Source: Nonomuraea spiralis (GTDB lineage: Bacteria; Actinomycetota; Actinomycetes; Streptosporangiales; Streptosporangiaceae). Taken from it: a stretch of 64,000 nt of DNA. The DNA is taken from positions 1 through 64,000 of the forward strand of contig NZ_BMRC01000005.1 of assembly GCF_014648435.1 (NCBI RefSeq), given 5' to 3'. The notes beneath the pieces were generated by a model. That model was given only the letters and a program-made list of their open reading frames with translations. It searched no databases and had not been told where the DNA came from. A program made the position numbers and the translations under genes. Each line of letters opens with the position of its first letter. Position 1 is the first letter of the stretch. Shown here one piece after another: positions 35,095 to 43,832 of the stretch.

Positions 35095-35985
35095 GTGACC
35101 AGCATGAAAGCGCGCCGCCGGATCCCGTGGGGCGTCTACCTCGTCCTCCTTCCCACCTTCGCCCTGCTCGCGGCGTTCGCCTACTACCCGGCGCTGAACG
35201 GCATGATCCACTCGCTGTACGAGTGGCGGCCGGGCTTCGACTCGCCGTTCGTCGGCCTGGAGAACTACCTGACGATGCTCGGCGACGACCTGTGGTGGGC
35301 CTCCTTCCGCAACGTCGGGATCATCTTCGTCTGGGCCGTCACGCTCATGTGGGTGTTCCCGCTGCTGGCCGCCGAGCTGGTGATGTCGCTGTCCAGTGAG
35401 CGGCTGCGCTTCGTCTTCCGCACCCTGCTCATCCTCCCGCTGGCCTTCCCCGCCGTGGTCAACGTGCTGCTGTGGCAGTTCATGTACGACCCGCGCGACG
35501 GCGTCGTCAACAGCCTGCTGCGCGCGACCGGCCTGGACGGGCTGGCCGGCAACTGGATCGGCGACCCCCGCACGGCGCTCGTCGCGCTGATGACCATCGG
35601 CTTCCCGTGGGTGGCGAGCCTGCCGTTCCTGGTCTTCCTGTCGGCGCTGCAGAACGTGCCGGCCGAGATCTACCAGGCCGCCGAGGTGGACGGCGCCGGC
35701 CGGCTGCGCCGCTTCTGGAGCATCGACCTGCCGATGATGTTCCGCGACGTCAAGCTGCTGTTCGTGCTGGCGGTGATCTCGGTGCTCCAGTACGGCATGC
35801 AGGCCCACATCATGACCCGCGGCGGGCCTGACAACGCCACGCAGGTGCCGGTGCTGCGCATGCTCGACGCCGCCTTCGTGGACACGAGCTGGGGGTACGC
35901 CGCCGCGCTCGGCACCGTGCTGTTCGCGCTGACCCTCGGGGTGAGCCTCGTCGCGCTGATGCTCGGCAGGAGGTCCGGATCGTGA
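35095..35985 (+). CDS. Sugar ABC transporter permease 1 (MalF/UgpA-like)
   Basis: A 296-residue inner-membrane protein with six predicted helices. The first is GVYLVLLPTFALLAAFAYYPALNGMIHSLYEW, and the cytoplasmic EAA loop is present as EIYQAAEVDGAGRLRRFWSIDLP (about residues 192-214), the site that docks the ATPase. It belongs to the CUT1 oligosaccharide group. No ATPase gene lies in the locus, so it probably shares an MsiK-like multi-sugar ATPase encoded elsewhere, as in many actinomycetes. GTG 35095 is 21 bases after the GH78 stop; ATG three codons later is an alternative. The stop overlaps the next permease start. Confidence 0.92.
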   Translation: MTSMKARRRIPWGVYLVLLPTFALLAAFAYYPALNGMIHSLYEWRPGFDSPFVGLENYLTMLGDDLWWASFRNVGIIFVWAVTLMWVFPLLAAELVMSLSSERLRFVFRTLLILPLAFPAVVNVLLWQFMYDPRDGVVNSLLRATGLDGLAGNWIGDPRTALVALMTIGFPWVASLPFLVFLSALQNVPAEIYQAAEVDGAGRLRRFWSIDLPMMFRDVKLLFVLAVISVLQYGMQAHIMTRGGPDNATQVPVLRMLDAAFVDTSWGYAAALGTVLFALTLGVSLVALMLGRRSGS

Positions 35986-36806
35986 GCCGTACCAGAAGGA
36001 CCGACCTGGTGGCCGGCGGCGTGCTGGCGGTGCTGGCGTTCGCCGGGCTGTTCCCGTACCTGTTCATGCTGGCCGCCTCGGTCAAGGACAACGAGCAGTT
36101 CTTCGCCAGCTACTGGTCGCCGGCCTGGCCGCTGCACCTGGACAACTACGCGGCGGCCTGGGAGCAGGTCAGCCCGTACCTGTTCACCTCGTTCGTGGTG
36201 GCGGTGCTGGCCATCGCCGGGACGATGGTGCTGGCCCCGGCCGCGGCGTTCGTGTTCGCCCGCTACCGTTTCCCGGGGCGCGGCGTGCTGTTCGGGATGG
36301 TCGCGGCGCTGCTGATGGTGCCCTCGATCACCAGCCTGATCCCGCTCTTCGTGCTGATGCGCGACCTCGGCATCCTCGACAGCCGGCTGGTGCTGATCAT
36401 CCCGCACGTCACCGCGAACACGGTCTTCGGGATCGTCGTCATGCGCACGTACATGGCGCAGATCCCCGAGGAGATCTTCGAGGCGGCGCGGGTGGACGGC
36501 GCGGGCGGGGTCCGCCTGTTCCTGGCCTTCATGTTGCCGCTGGCCCGGCCGGTGATCGGCACCGTGGCGCTGATGACCGTGCTGGGCGTGTGGAACGACT
36601 ACTTCTGGCCGCTGCTCACCGTGCAGACCGACACCTACCGGACGATCCCCGCGGGGCTGGCCTTCTTCGCCAACCAGAACGCCCAGCAATGGGGGCCGCT
36701 GTTCGCCGGTTACGTCCTGGCCAGCCTTCCGCTGGTGGTGTTGTTCACCTTCCTGTCCAAGTGGTTCCTGGCGGGTATCCAGGGCGGCATCGTCTCCGGC
36801 AAGTGA
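35982..36806 (+). CDS. Sugar ABC transporter permease 2 (MalG/UgpE-like)
   Basis: A 274-residue partner permease with six helices. The EAA motif is EIFEAARVDGAGGVRLFLAFMLP (about residues 165-187), and the C-terminal AGIQGGIVSGK is a typical MalG-type ending (G-I-x-G-x-x-x-G). GTG 35982 overlaps the stop of the first permease (GTGA), so the two are translationally coupled. Together they form the membrane channel for an oligosaccharide importer delivering substrate to the intracellular rhamnosidase. Confidence 0.93.
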   Translation: MSRTRRTDLVAGGVLAVLAFAGLFPYLFMLAASVKDNEQFFASYWSPAWPLHLDNYAAAWEQVSPYLFTSFVVAVLAIAGTMVLAPAAAFVFARYRFPGRGVLFGMVAALLMVPSITSLIPLFVLMRDLGILDSRLVLIIPHVTANTVFGIVVMRTYMAQIPEEIFEAARVDGAGGVRLFLAFMLPLARPVIGTVALMTVLGVWNDYFWPLLTVQTDTYRTIPAGLAFFANQNAQQWGPLFAGYVLASLPLVVLFTFLSKWFLAGIQGGIVSGK

Positions 36807-36819
36807 GCCGCGTGCTCGA

Positions 36820-36833
36820 TTGAAACGTATCAA
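36820..36833 (+). promoter_or_regulatory. LacI-type box D before the binding-protein gene
   Basis: TTGAAACGTATCAA deviates by one base from the locus palindrome. It sits in the 48-base gap between permease 2 and the binding-protein gene, suggesting an internal promoter under the same repressor so that the binding protein can be made in excess. Confidence 0.75.
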
Positions 36834-36854
36834 TAAGAAAGGACCCGTATCCCG

Positions 36855-38297
36855 ATGAGAACACCCCCCAAGCGCGGGCTCGCGGCCTCGGCCATGCTGC
36901 TCGCGCTGACAGGCTGCGGCCTGCTCGGCACCGGCGGGACGGACGCCCCGGACGGCGGCGGCAAGGTCACCATCACCCTGGCCGGCCCCAACCAGTGGAA
37001 CGCGAGCGGCAGCAGCTTCGGACCGGCGTGGGAGGCGCTGGTCGACTCCTTCGAGAAGCGCGAACCCGGCATCGAGGTCAGGACGCAGGTGCTGCCCCTC
37101 GACGGCTTCATGCAGACGATCACCACCCAGCTCGCCGCCGGCACCGCGCCCGAGCTGGTCTTCAACCAGCCGCCGCACAAGGCCCACGAGGTGCACGCGC
37201 TCGACGACGAGCTGCAGAAGCCCAACCCGTACGTGGCGGGCAACCAGCGCTGGATCGACGTCTTCAGGAAGGAGTACTACGGCCCCGGCGTCTCCAAGGC
37301 CCTGAGCAAGGAGAGCGGCAAGCTGGAGTACGTCCCGTTCAACCTGGTCGCCATCGGCCTGTTCTACAACAAGGACGCCTTCGCCAAGGCGGGCCTCGAC
37401 GGGCCCCCGGCCACCTGGGCGGACTTCAAGGGCGCCTGCGCCAAGCTCAAGGCGGCCGGCTACGACCCCGTCGCCCTCGACAAGGGCGGCCTGGCCACCG
37501 GCTGGACGTGGGAGGCGGTCAGCACCCAGCTCATCGACAAGTACTACGACGACTGGAACTTCTTCGACGCCACCGGCAAGCCCGGCAAGGCGCCGACCGT
37601 GACCGAGAAGTCGATGAGCAAGGCCATCAAGGAAGGCACGCTCACCACCAAGACCCCCGAGGTGGCCGAGGCGCTCAAGATCTACAAGGAGTTCTTCGAC
37701 TGCGGCACGCCGAACTGGACGGGCGTGGCCGACGGCGGCGCGACCGTGGGCTACCGCGACTTCGTCTCCGGCAAGGCCGCCATGTCGTGGGGCACCGACT
37801 TCGCCGTCGAGGCGCTGAAGACGGACGCGAAGTTCCCGCTCGGCACGATGCCGTTCCCGACGATCACCAAGGAGAGCACGCCGCTGTCGTCGGAGGCCCC
37901 GGCCCGCTACGGCGCCTCGATCGGCGGCACCAGCTACATGATCCCCTCCACCGTCAAGGGCGAGAAGTACGCGGCGGCGGTCAAGTTCCTGCAGTACATG
38001 AGCTCCCCGGCGATCAAGCCCTGGCTGGACGCGACCGGCGGCCTGCCCGCCATCGAGGGCGTCGAGCCGTCGGCCGAGACCGCCGGGCTGCTGGAGGGCG
38101 AGTGGGGCAAGCCGTTCCGGGTGGTGGCCCTGCCGGGCGGCCCGGAGGGGACCTCCTTCCGCGACGTGTTCGACGGTTACCTGCTCGGCCGGCGCTCGCT
38201 GGAGGAGGAGCTGACCGACCTGGACAAGTGGTGGAAGCGCGGCATCGAGGCCGGGATCAAGAAGAACGCCTGGGGCGACGAGGACTGGGCCAAGTAG
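36855..38297 (+). CDS. Sugar ABC transporter substrate-binding lipoprotein
   Basis: A 480-residue lipoprotein: the signal peptide ends in the lipobox LALTGC with Cys near residue 22. The mature part is a CUT1-type two-lobed binding protein (KVTITLAGPNQWN, FEKREPGIEVRTQVLPLDGFMQTITTQLAAGTAPELVFNQPP, LFYNKDAFAKAGLDGPPATWADFK, KAAMSWGTDFAVEAL). It captures an oligosaccharide at the outer face of the membrane for the adjacent permeases. ATG 36855 has AAAGGA about 10 bases upstream and a LacI box 21 bases upstream. The ligand is probably a rhamnose-containing oligosaccharide released by the DUF5722 enzymes (inference). Confidence 0.93.
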   Translation: MRTPPKRGLAASAMLLALTGCGLLGTGGTDAPDGGGKVTITLAGPNQWNASGSSFGPAWEALVDSFEKREPGIEVRTQVLPLDGFMQTITTQLAAGTAPELVFNQPPHKAHEVHALDDELQKPNPYVAGNQRWIDVFRKEYYGPGVSKALSKESGKLEYVPFNLVAIGLFYNKDAFAKAGLDGPPATWADFKGACAKLKAAGYDPVALDKGGLATGWTWEAVSTQLIDKYYDDWNFFDATGKPGKAPTVTEKSMSKAIKEGTLTTKTPEVAEALKIYKEFFDCGTPNWTGVADGGATVGYRDFVSGKAAMSWGTDFAVEALKTDAKFPLGTMPFPTITKESTPLSSEAPARYGASIGGTSYMIPSTVKGEKYAAAVKFLQYMSSPAIKPWLDATGGLPAIEGVEPSAETAGLLEGEWGKPFRVVALPGGPEGTSFRDVFDGYLLGRRSLEEELTDLDKWWKRGIEAGIKKNAWGDEDWAK

Positions 38298-38306
38298 GAG
38301 ATGACC

Positions 38307-41300
38307 ATGCGAATGTTGATCGCCCTGGCGCTGGCCGTGCCGATGCTGGCCGTGAGCGGGCCCGCGTACGCGGGAACCGGCGCTGAGACTGGCGGGGTGA
38401 GCGGTGTCGAGGTCGGTGAGAGCACGATCGTCGTCACCGGCACCGCCCCCGGGCCGGCCGAGTTGTACGCGCTGGACACCTGGCAGGACACACCCGCCGG
38501 GGAGAAGCCGGTCGCGACCGTCGAGGCCGGCGAGTTCCGCGTCGAGGTGCCCCGGATGGACGGGGACCAGGACCGGCTCTATGACAAGTTCCTCGCGGTC
38601 GGCGCGGACGGGCCGCTCGGCGAGGTGCACTACGCCGACAAGCTCGGCTTCGCCGCCGCCAACCGGACCCCCTATCCCGAGATACCGGGCAAGAAGGGGC
38701 TTCAGGTGCAGATGACCGACGACGCCGAGGAGATCGGCGTCCAGCACGCCGGCATCAACCTGGCGCTCGACTCGGTCATGACGGCCGGGCCCGGCGCCCC
38801 GGGCAACACCATCGAGTTCGTCTCGCAGGGGAAGACGTACTACTTCGACCGTGGCGCGGTCGCCGGGCTCGACGCCCAGGTCAAGCCGCTGTCCGACAAC
38901 GGCGTGCTGGTCAACATGATCGTGCTGGTCTACAACAGCGGCGCCCCCAACTCCGCCGCCCGCACGCTCATCCACCCCGACGCCGAGCTGGGCAAGGGCA
39001 CGGTGTACGCGTTCAACACCAAGACGGCCGAGGGCGAGGCGCACTTCACCGCCGCGATGGAGTTCTTCGCCCAGCGCTACAGCCAGGCCGACGGCCGCTA
39101 CGGCCGGGCGTGGGGCTGGATCGTCGGCAACGAGATCGACGCCCAGCAGTTCTGGTACAACATGGGCCGCCAGGACCGCGACGTGTTCCTCGACCAGTAC
39201 GCCCGCGCCATGCGGCTGACCTGGCAGGCCGTGCGCAAGGCCGACGCGGCCGCCCGCGTCTACACCTCGCTGACGCACTTCTGGACGGGCGCGGCCAACG
39301 ACGACCCGAAGTACACCTACAAGGGCCGCGACGTGGTCGACGGGCTCAACGCGCTGACCAAGCGCCAGGGTGACTTCGACTGGAACATCGCCTACCACCC
39401 CTACCCGGAGAACCTGTTCAACCCGGCGTTCTGGAACGACAAGACCGCCACGGACAGCTTCGACACGATGCGGATCACGTTCAAGAACATCGAGCTGCTG
39501 CCGCGCTACCTCGCCCAGGATCACCTCACCTACGGCGGGCAGCGGCGGCGGGTGATCCTCTCCGAGCAGGGGCTGAACTCCCAGGACTACTCCGCCAAGG
39601 AGCTTGAGCTCCAGGCCGCGGCCTACGCCTACGCCTACTACAAGATCGCCTTCGCCGACGGCATCGACTCCTTCATCCTGCACCGGCACGTCGACCACAA
39701 GCAGGAGGGCGGCCTGCGGCTCGGCCTGTGGACATGGGACGAGGAGCACAGCGCGCCCTCCAACGCGGGCGAGCGCAAGCCGCTGCACGAGGTGTTCGCC
39801 GCCATCGACACCGAACGGTCACTGGAGGTGACCGAGTTCGCCAAGAAGATCATCGGCATCTCCGACTGGAAGGACGTCATCCCCGGCTTCGACCCCGCCA
39901 AGCTGGCCGTCAGGAAGCCGCCCGCCGTGGCGGGCACCCAGCTCGGCGCCCGGCCCGTGGCCGAGCGGGTGATCTCCGGCTTCGAGACCGACACCGGCGG
40001 CTGGCGGCCCTCGGACAACGCCGCCGCCGTCGAGCGGGTGGCCGTCGAGGGCGGGCACGCGCTGCGCGTGCGCTTCGACCGCGACCTGCCCGGCTGGTCG
40101 CGGTACGCCAAGTCGTACAAGGGCGCGGACGTGCTGTTCGGCACGCCGCTCGACGCCTCGCGCACGCCGCAGCTGTCGGTGTCGGTCCGGGTGCCGGCCG
40201 ACGCCGCCGCCGGCTTCAAGCCGGGCAACGTCTTCACCGCCAAGGTCCGCGCGTACGGTCGCGGCGGCGCGGTCGCCGAGGGGACCGGCACGATCGACCC
40301 GGCGCTCGGCTGGAACCGGCTCACGCTCGACCTGTCCCGCTGGGCCCCACGTGCCGCGATCTCCCGCGTCAAGGTGTGGGTACGCGGCTCGGTCGGCTCC
40401 GACTGGGCGGGCTCGTACGACCTCGACCGGCTGAGCCTGGCCGCGGCGGCGGTGCCCGGCCTGGAGCGGCGCAACGTCGAGGTGAGCGCGTCCACCGCCG
40501 AGCGCGGCCGGGTCGGCTCGAAGGTCACCTTCACCGTCACCAACCGGCACGTGTTGCCGATGGCCGGCAAGGTCACGTTGTCCGCCTGCGACGGCGTGGG
40601 CGTGGACCCGTCCGCGCTGCGGGTGACCGGGCTGCGCACGGGCGAGAGCCGCACGTTCGAGACCGCGCTGACCGCGTACGCGCCTGCCGACCAGGAGTAC
40701 CCGGTCGTGTGCGCGGCCTACCTGGGAGACGCGCGGCGGGTGACGTTCCGGCTGCCGCCGCAGGCCGCGTACGTGCCGCCGGCCCCCGACGCCTTCGCCA
40801 ACCAGGAGCTGGCCGACGGCTTCGACCGGCCCGGCGACTACCAGGCTCACCGGGTGGAGCCGGAGGCCAAGGAACTGCCGCAGGTGACGTACGCGGGCGG
40901 CGCGCTGTCGGCCGGGCACCCGTCGGCGTCCTGGTTCGGGCTGCTGTCGTCGGGCGTCTCGCCGCGCAACCCGGCGTTCGCCACGGCGATCACCGTCAAG
41001 AAGTTCCAGGGCGACTCCACTGACATGGACACCGTCTACACGGGCCTGGTCAAGGACGGCAAGACCGACATCGCGGCGTTCTACGTCAACACCCAGAAGT
41101 TCGCCGGCTTCGAGGTACGCGGCCCGCAGGTGCCGGGCGGGCTGGCGGTCTTCGGCGTCAAGCAGGGCGTCACCATCCCCGACGGCGGCCGCTTCGCGCT
41201 GTCGCTGGTGGGGGAGCGGGCCGCCATGTACGCCGACACCGGCTCCGGCTGGGAGCTCGTCACCGCGGCCACGCTGGAGCACCTGCCCAAGCTGTCGGAC

Positions 41301-41402
41301 CCCGAGGTCAGGGCCGGCTACCGCTACGGCTTCGGCGTACGCGGCGACGCCGGCCCGAGCCCGCTGGTGCTCGACGCGGTGGAAGGGCGCAGCATCTCCT
41401 GA
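38307..41402 (+). CDS. Large secreted DUF5722-type glycosidase with C-terminal beta domains
   Basis: A 1,031-residue protein with a signal peptide (MRMLIALALAVPMLAVSGPAYAG). After an N-terminal beta domain, residues about 120-540 form the DUF5722 barrel: WIVGNEIDAQQFW provides the acid/base Glu, RVILSEQGLNSQDYS the nucleophile Glu, and YHPYPENLFNP the shared loop. Residues about 555-715 are a CBM-like jelly roll (ISGFETDTGGWRPSDN), then an Ig-like domain, and a GH43-type beta-sandwich (SAGHPSASWFGLLSSG) closes the protein. It lies 9 bases after the binding-protein gene and shares its control. ATG 38307 is chosen because GGAG lies 6 bases upstream; ATG 38301 sits too close. It is likely the depolymerase that feeds the importer. 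Confidence 0.85.
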   Translation: MRMLIALALAVPMLAVSGPAYAGTGAETGGVSGVEVGESTIVVTGTAPGPAELYALDTWQDTPAGEKPVATVEAGEFRVEVPRMDGDQDRLYDKFLAVGADGPLGEVHYADKLGFAAANRTPYPEIPGKKGLQVQMTDDAEEIGVQHAGINLALDSVMTAGPGAPGNTIEFVSQGKTYYFDRGAVAGLDAQVKPLSDNGVLVNMIVLVYNSGAPNSAARTLIHPDAELGKGTVYAFNTKTAEGEAHFTAAMEFFAQRYSQADGRYGRAWGWIVGNEIDAQQFWYNMGRQDRDVFLDQYARAMRLTWQAVRKADAAARVYTSLTHFWTGAANDDPKYTYKGRDVVDGLNALTKRQGDFDWNIAYHPYPENLFNPAFWNDKTATDSFDTMRITFKNIELLPRYLAQDHLTYGGQRRRVILSEQGLNSQDYSAKELELQAAAYAYAYYKIAFADGIDSFILHRHVDHKQEGGLRLGLWTWDEEHSAPSNAGERKPLHEVFAAIDTERSLEVTEFAKKIIGISDWKDVIPGFDPAKLAVRKPPAVAGTQLGARPVAERVISGFETDTGGWRPSDNAAAVERVAVEGGHALRVRFDRDLPGWSRYAKSYKGADVLFGTPLDASRTPQLSVSVRVPADAAAGFKPGNVFTAKVRAYGRGGAVAEGTGTIDPALGWNRLTLDLSRWAPRAAISRVKVWVRGSVGSDWAGSYDLDRLSLAAAAVPGLERRNVEVSASTAERGRVGSKVTFTVTNRHVLPMAGKVTLSACDGVGVDPSALRVTGLRTGESRTFETALTAYAPADQEYPVVCAAYLGDARRVTFRLPPQAAYVPPAPDAFANQELADGFDRPGDYQAHRVEPEAKELPQVTYAGGALSAGHPSASWFGLLSSGVSPRNPAFATAITVKKFQGDSTDMDTVYTGLVKDGKTDIAAFYVNTQKFAGFEVRGPQVPGGLAVFGVKQGVTIPDGGRFALSLVGERAAMYADTGSGWELVTAATLEHLPKLSDPEVRAGYRYGFGVRGDAGPSPLVLDAVEGRSIS

Positions 41403-41432
41403 CCGGTTCACCTCGGTGATGGGCCACCTGCC

Positions 41433-42047
41433 TCATGGCCACATGCCCTGCGGGAAGCCGGTCCAGCGCAGGTCGGCCGGCAGGTGGCTCAGGTCGTTGA
41501 ACATCACCATCGTCGGCGGCAGGCCGGTGCGGTACTCGATGATCGTCAGCGCGGTGTTGGCGCTGTTCAACCCGAGCCACCGGGCCGGCGGCGCGTCCAG
41601 CGCGTGCCGTACCAGCCAGGCGATCGGCCCGGCGTGCGTGATCAGCACCTCGTGCGTGTCGGACGGGGGCGCGTCCGCCGCCGGGCCGGGCGCCTCGGTG
41701 AACCGGGCGACCAGGGCCTCGGCGAGCCTGTGGCCCGCGGCGGCCTCGGCCTCGTCGTAGCCGTCGAAGTAGCCGACCCAGGACTGCGGCGTCTCGGCCG
41801 GGCCGGGCACGTAGGGCACCTGGTCGATGAGCTCGGCGGCCTCGGCCACGGGCACACCGGGGAGGTGCCGGGCCAGTTCGCGCGCGCTGGCCGCGGCGCG
41901 CGGCAGCGGGGAGTGCCACACGGCGTCGACCGGCATGCCGGCCAGCCGTTCGCCCAGCAGGCCGGCCTGCCGGCGGCCGGCGTCGGTGAGCTGCCCGAAG
42001 GCGTCGGCGGCGCCGTGCCGGGCCAGGTAGAGGTGTCGGGTCGCCAT
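41433..42047 (-). CDS. Histidine phosphatase (phosphoglycerate-mutase-like) family protein
   Basis: A 204-residue single-domain protein. The RHG motif LARHGAAD near residue 8 holds the phospho-accepting His, with GQLTDAGRRQAGLLGERL and WHSPLPRAAASA following; the second catalytic His is in VLITHAGPIAWLVRHAL. The family includes phosphosugar phosphatases, cofactor phosphatases and SixA-like enzymes, so the substrate is open. ATG 42047 has no strong Shine-Dalgarno site. The gene is the last of a possible minus-strand pair with the PEP-utiliser gene, 88 bases upstream. Confidence 0.88.
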   Translation of the reverse strand: MATRHLYLARHGAADAFGQLTDAGRRQAGLLGERLAGMPVDAVWHSPLPRAAASARELARHLPGVPVAEAAELIDQVPYVPGPAETPQSWVGYFDGYDEAEAAAGHRLAEALVARFTEAPGPAADAPPSDTHEVLITHAGPIAWLVRHALDAPPARWLGLNSANTALTIIEYRTGLPPTMVMFNDLSHLPADLRWTGFPQGMWP

Positions 42048-42135
42048 TGACGGTCGGGAGGCGGCGTCCGTACGGGGTCGGCCTCCCTTCTCCTTTCGTC
42101 CGGGTTGGTCGGTGGCTTTCGTCCGGGTTGGTTGG

Positions 42136-43377
42136 TTACGCGTTCGCCGGCGTGACGGTGCCGGCGGTGCCGTCCACGGTGACGACGGCGCCGTCGCGGA
42201 GCCTGCTCGTCGCGTACGGGATGCCGAGCACGGCGGGGATGGCATGCTCGCGGGCGACGATCGCCGCGTGGGAGAGCACGCCGCCGGTCTCGGTGACGAC
42301 GCCGGCGGCGATGCGCAGCAGCGGCGTCCAGGCCGGATCGGTGAAGGGGCAGACGAGCACGTCGCCCGGCCGCACCCGCGCGAAGTCGTCCGGCCCCCGC
42401 ACGACCCGCGCGACCCCGGTGACGGCTCCCCGGCTCCCCGGCGTCCCCGCCAGCACCTCATCTCGATCAGCCGCCCCACGTTCCCCGCCGCCTGCCGGAC
42501 CTGCCTGGGCCGGTGAAGGGAGGGCGGCCGTGATCGGGCGGGCCTGGAGGATCCAGATGCGGCCGTCGGCGACCGCCCACTCGACGTCCTGCGGCCCGCC
42601 GCGCTCGGCGGCGATCCGCCTGCCCAGCCCGGCGAGCCGTACGGCGGTGTCGTCGTCGATCGCCGGCCGTTCCCGGGCCTCGGCGGGCACGTCGCGGACG
42701 ACGAGCCGGTCGCCGTCCCGATCGAGCCGGGTGCGTTTGTCGGCGACGGTACGGGTGACCGTTCCGTCCGCGGCGACACGGTAGGCGTCGGGGGTGACCG
42801 TCCCGCCGACGACGCTGGGACCCAGGCCCCAGGACGCCTCGATCTCGGCCGGGTCGTCCGGCTCGAAGGGGGTGAACATGACCCCGGAGACCTCGGCGTC
42901 CAGGTGACGCTGGACGACGACGGCCATCCTCAGGTCGTCGAAGGGCCCGTGGCCGAGGGCGCGCGGCGAGAACAACGAGGCCCAGCAGGCACGCACGGCG
43001 TCGGCGACCCCGGCGGCCCCGCGTACGGCGAGGAAGCTCTCGTACCGGCCGGCCGCGGAGGTCTGGCCGGTGTCCTCGTCCGCCGCCGACGAGCGTACGG
43101 CCACGGGCGCGTCGCCGAGTTCGCCGAGCGCGTGTCCCAGCGCGGCGGTCAATCCGGGGTGCGCCGGGCCGGCCTCGATCGCCCGGCGGGCCGCGTCCTG
43201 GGCGTCCGGCTCGGCGGCGTACCGCCCGAGGTCGAGATCGCTGACGGCGGCCAGGTAGGCGCCGAACGGGACGACGAAGCCGTCGGGGACGGGCAGGCCC
43301 GCCCGCAGCAGCGCGCCGAGCGCGCCGGCCTTGCCCCCGCAGGTCCCGGCGACGGCCTCCTTGAGGGGTACGAACAT
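42136..43377 (-). CDS. Short PEP-utilising enzyme (ATP-grasp plus phosphohistidine domain)
   Basis: A 413-residue protein. The N-terminal 290 residues are the ATP-grasp half of PEP synthase/PPDK: GGKAGALGALLRAGLPVPDGFVV, VAVRSSAADEDT, QTSAAGRYESFL, and the ATP-site DVEWAVADGRIWILQARPI. The last 85 residues are the swivelling phosphohistidine domain with the catalytic His in TETGGVLSHAAIVARE. The PEP/pyruvate barrel of full-length PpsA (about 790 residues), and the drug-binding domain of rifampin phosphotransferase (about 870 residues), are absent. It can therefore phosphorylate its own His but has no visible acceptor domain; a partner protein or small acceptor is needed. It is divergent from two coupled DNA-binding genes with a perfect 6-bp inverted repeat in the gap. 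Confidence 0.85.
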   Translation of the reverse strand: MFVPLKEAVAGTCGGKAGALGALLRAGLPVPDGFVVPFGAYLAAVSDLDLGRYAAEPDAQDAARRAIEAGPAHPGLTAALGHALGELGDAPVAVRSSAADEDTGQTSAAGRYESFLAVRGAAGVADAVRACWASLFSPRALGHGPFDDLRMAVVVQRHLDAEVSGVMFTPFEPDDPAEIEASWGLGPSVVGGTVTPDAYRVAADGTVTRTVADKRTRLDRDGDRLVVRDVPAEARERPAIDDDTAVRLAGLGRRIAAERGGPQDVEWAVADGRIWILQARPITAALPSPAQAGPAGGGERGAADRDEVLAGTPGSRGAVTGVARVVRGPDDFARVRPGDVLVCPFTDPAWTPLLRIAAGVVTETGGVLSHAAIVAREHAIPAVLGIPYATSRLRDGAVVTVDGTAGTVTPANA

Positions 43378-43389
43378 CCGCCCCGCCTT

Positions 43390-43404
43390 TCAACAAAATG
43401 TTGA
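43390..43404 (+). promoter_or_regulatory. TCAACA-AAA-TGTTGA palindrome in the divergent promoter region
   Basis: A perfect inverted repeat with a 3-base centre. It lies 12 bases from the start of the PEP-utiliser gene and 23 bases before the HTH gene. TTGACG at 43401-43406, the tail of the palindrome, could be the -35 box of the rightward promoter, so a bound protein would control both genes. Confidence 0.6.
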
Positions 43405-43427
43405 CGATGTTCCGCCGATTGTGAATC

Positions 43428-43832
43428 ATGTCCTGCATGCCACGCAACCACGACCTCTCCCACACCACGAACGCCGACCATCTCCAGGCCCAACGCGAGG
43501 CGGTGGCCCGCCGCCGCCTGCTGGACCTGGGCGCGGACGCTCTCGAACCCCGCCCGTGGCAACCACCGCCCGTGCCGCCGTCGGCGGTCGACCTGGCGCG
43601 TTTCGCCCTCTGGCGCGGCGCCGTCCTCGAACCGGAGGACATCCTGAGCGCGCTCGCCTTCCTGCCCGCCGCGCGCGCCGAGGTCGAGGCGATCGAGTCG
43701 GCCCTGCTGTTCACGGCCCGGAGCGCGGGGCTGACCTGGGCGCAGATGGCGCAGGCCATGGGGTTCAACTCGCCGCAGGCGTGCCAGCAGCACTACACCC
43801 GCCTGACGACGCGACAGGAGGCGGGCTCATGA
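43428..43832 (+). CDS. Small helix-turn-helix protein
   Basis: A 134-residue protein. The middle is a helical dimer-like region (AVDLARFALWRGAVLEPEDILSALAFLPAARAEVEAIES), and the C-terminus a helix-turn-helix: LLFTARSAGLTWAQMAQAMGFNSPQACQQHYTRL. No Shine-Dalgarno site precedes ATG 43428 (or ATG 43437), which suggests a leaderless start. Its stop overlaps the next gene's start (ATGA). It is a good candidate to bind the palindrome upstream and control the divergent PEP-utiliser. Confidence 0.78.
   Translation: MSCMPRNHDLSHTTNADHLQAQREAVARRRLLDLGADALEPRPWQPPPVPPSAVDLARFALWRGAVLEPEDILSALAFLPAARAEVEAIESALLFTARSAGLTWAQMAQAMGFNSPQACQQHYTRLTTRQEAGS

Noticed and set aside
31903..35808. Very long antisense reading frame opposite the rhamnosidase and permease genes
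   Set aside because: It is a shadow of the GC-rich codons on the other strand: low-complexity Arg/Pro/Gly/Val-rich text, no domain motifs, and complete overlap with genes of clear function. The same holds for the long antisense frames across 8.5-18 kb, 24.6-28.7 kb and 51.7-55.2 kb.
42136..43377. Rifampin phosphotransferase near an extra rpoB copy
   Set aside because: The enzyme has the ATP-grasp and His domains but lacks the large drug-binding domain, is half the expected length, lies 42 kb from rpoB, and has no rifampicin-associated element upstream.
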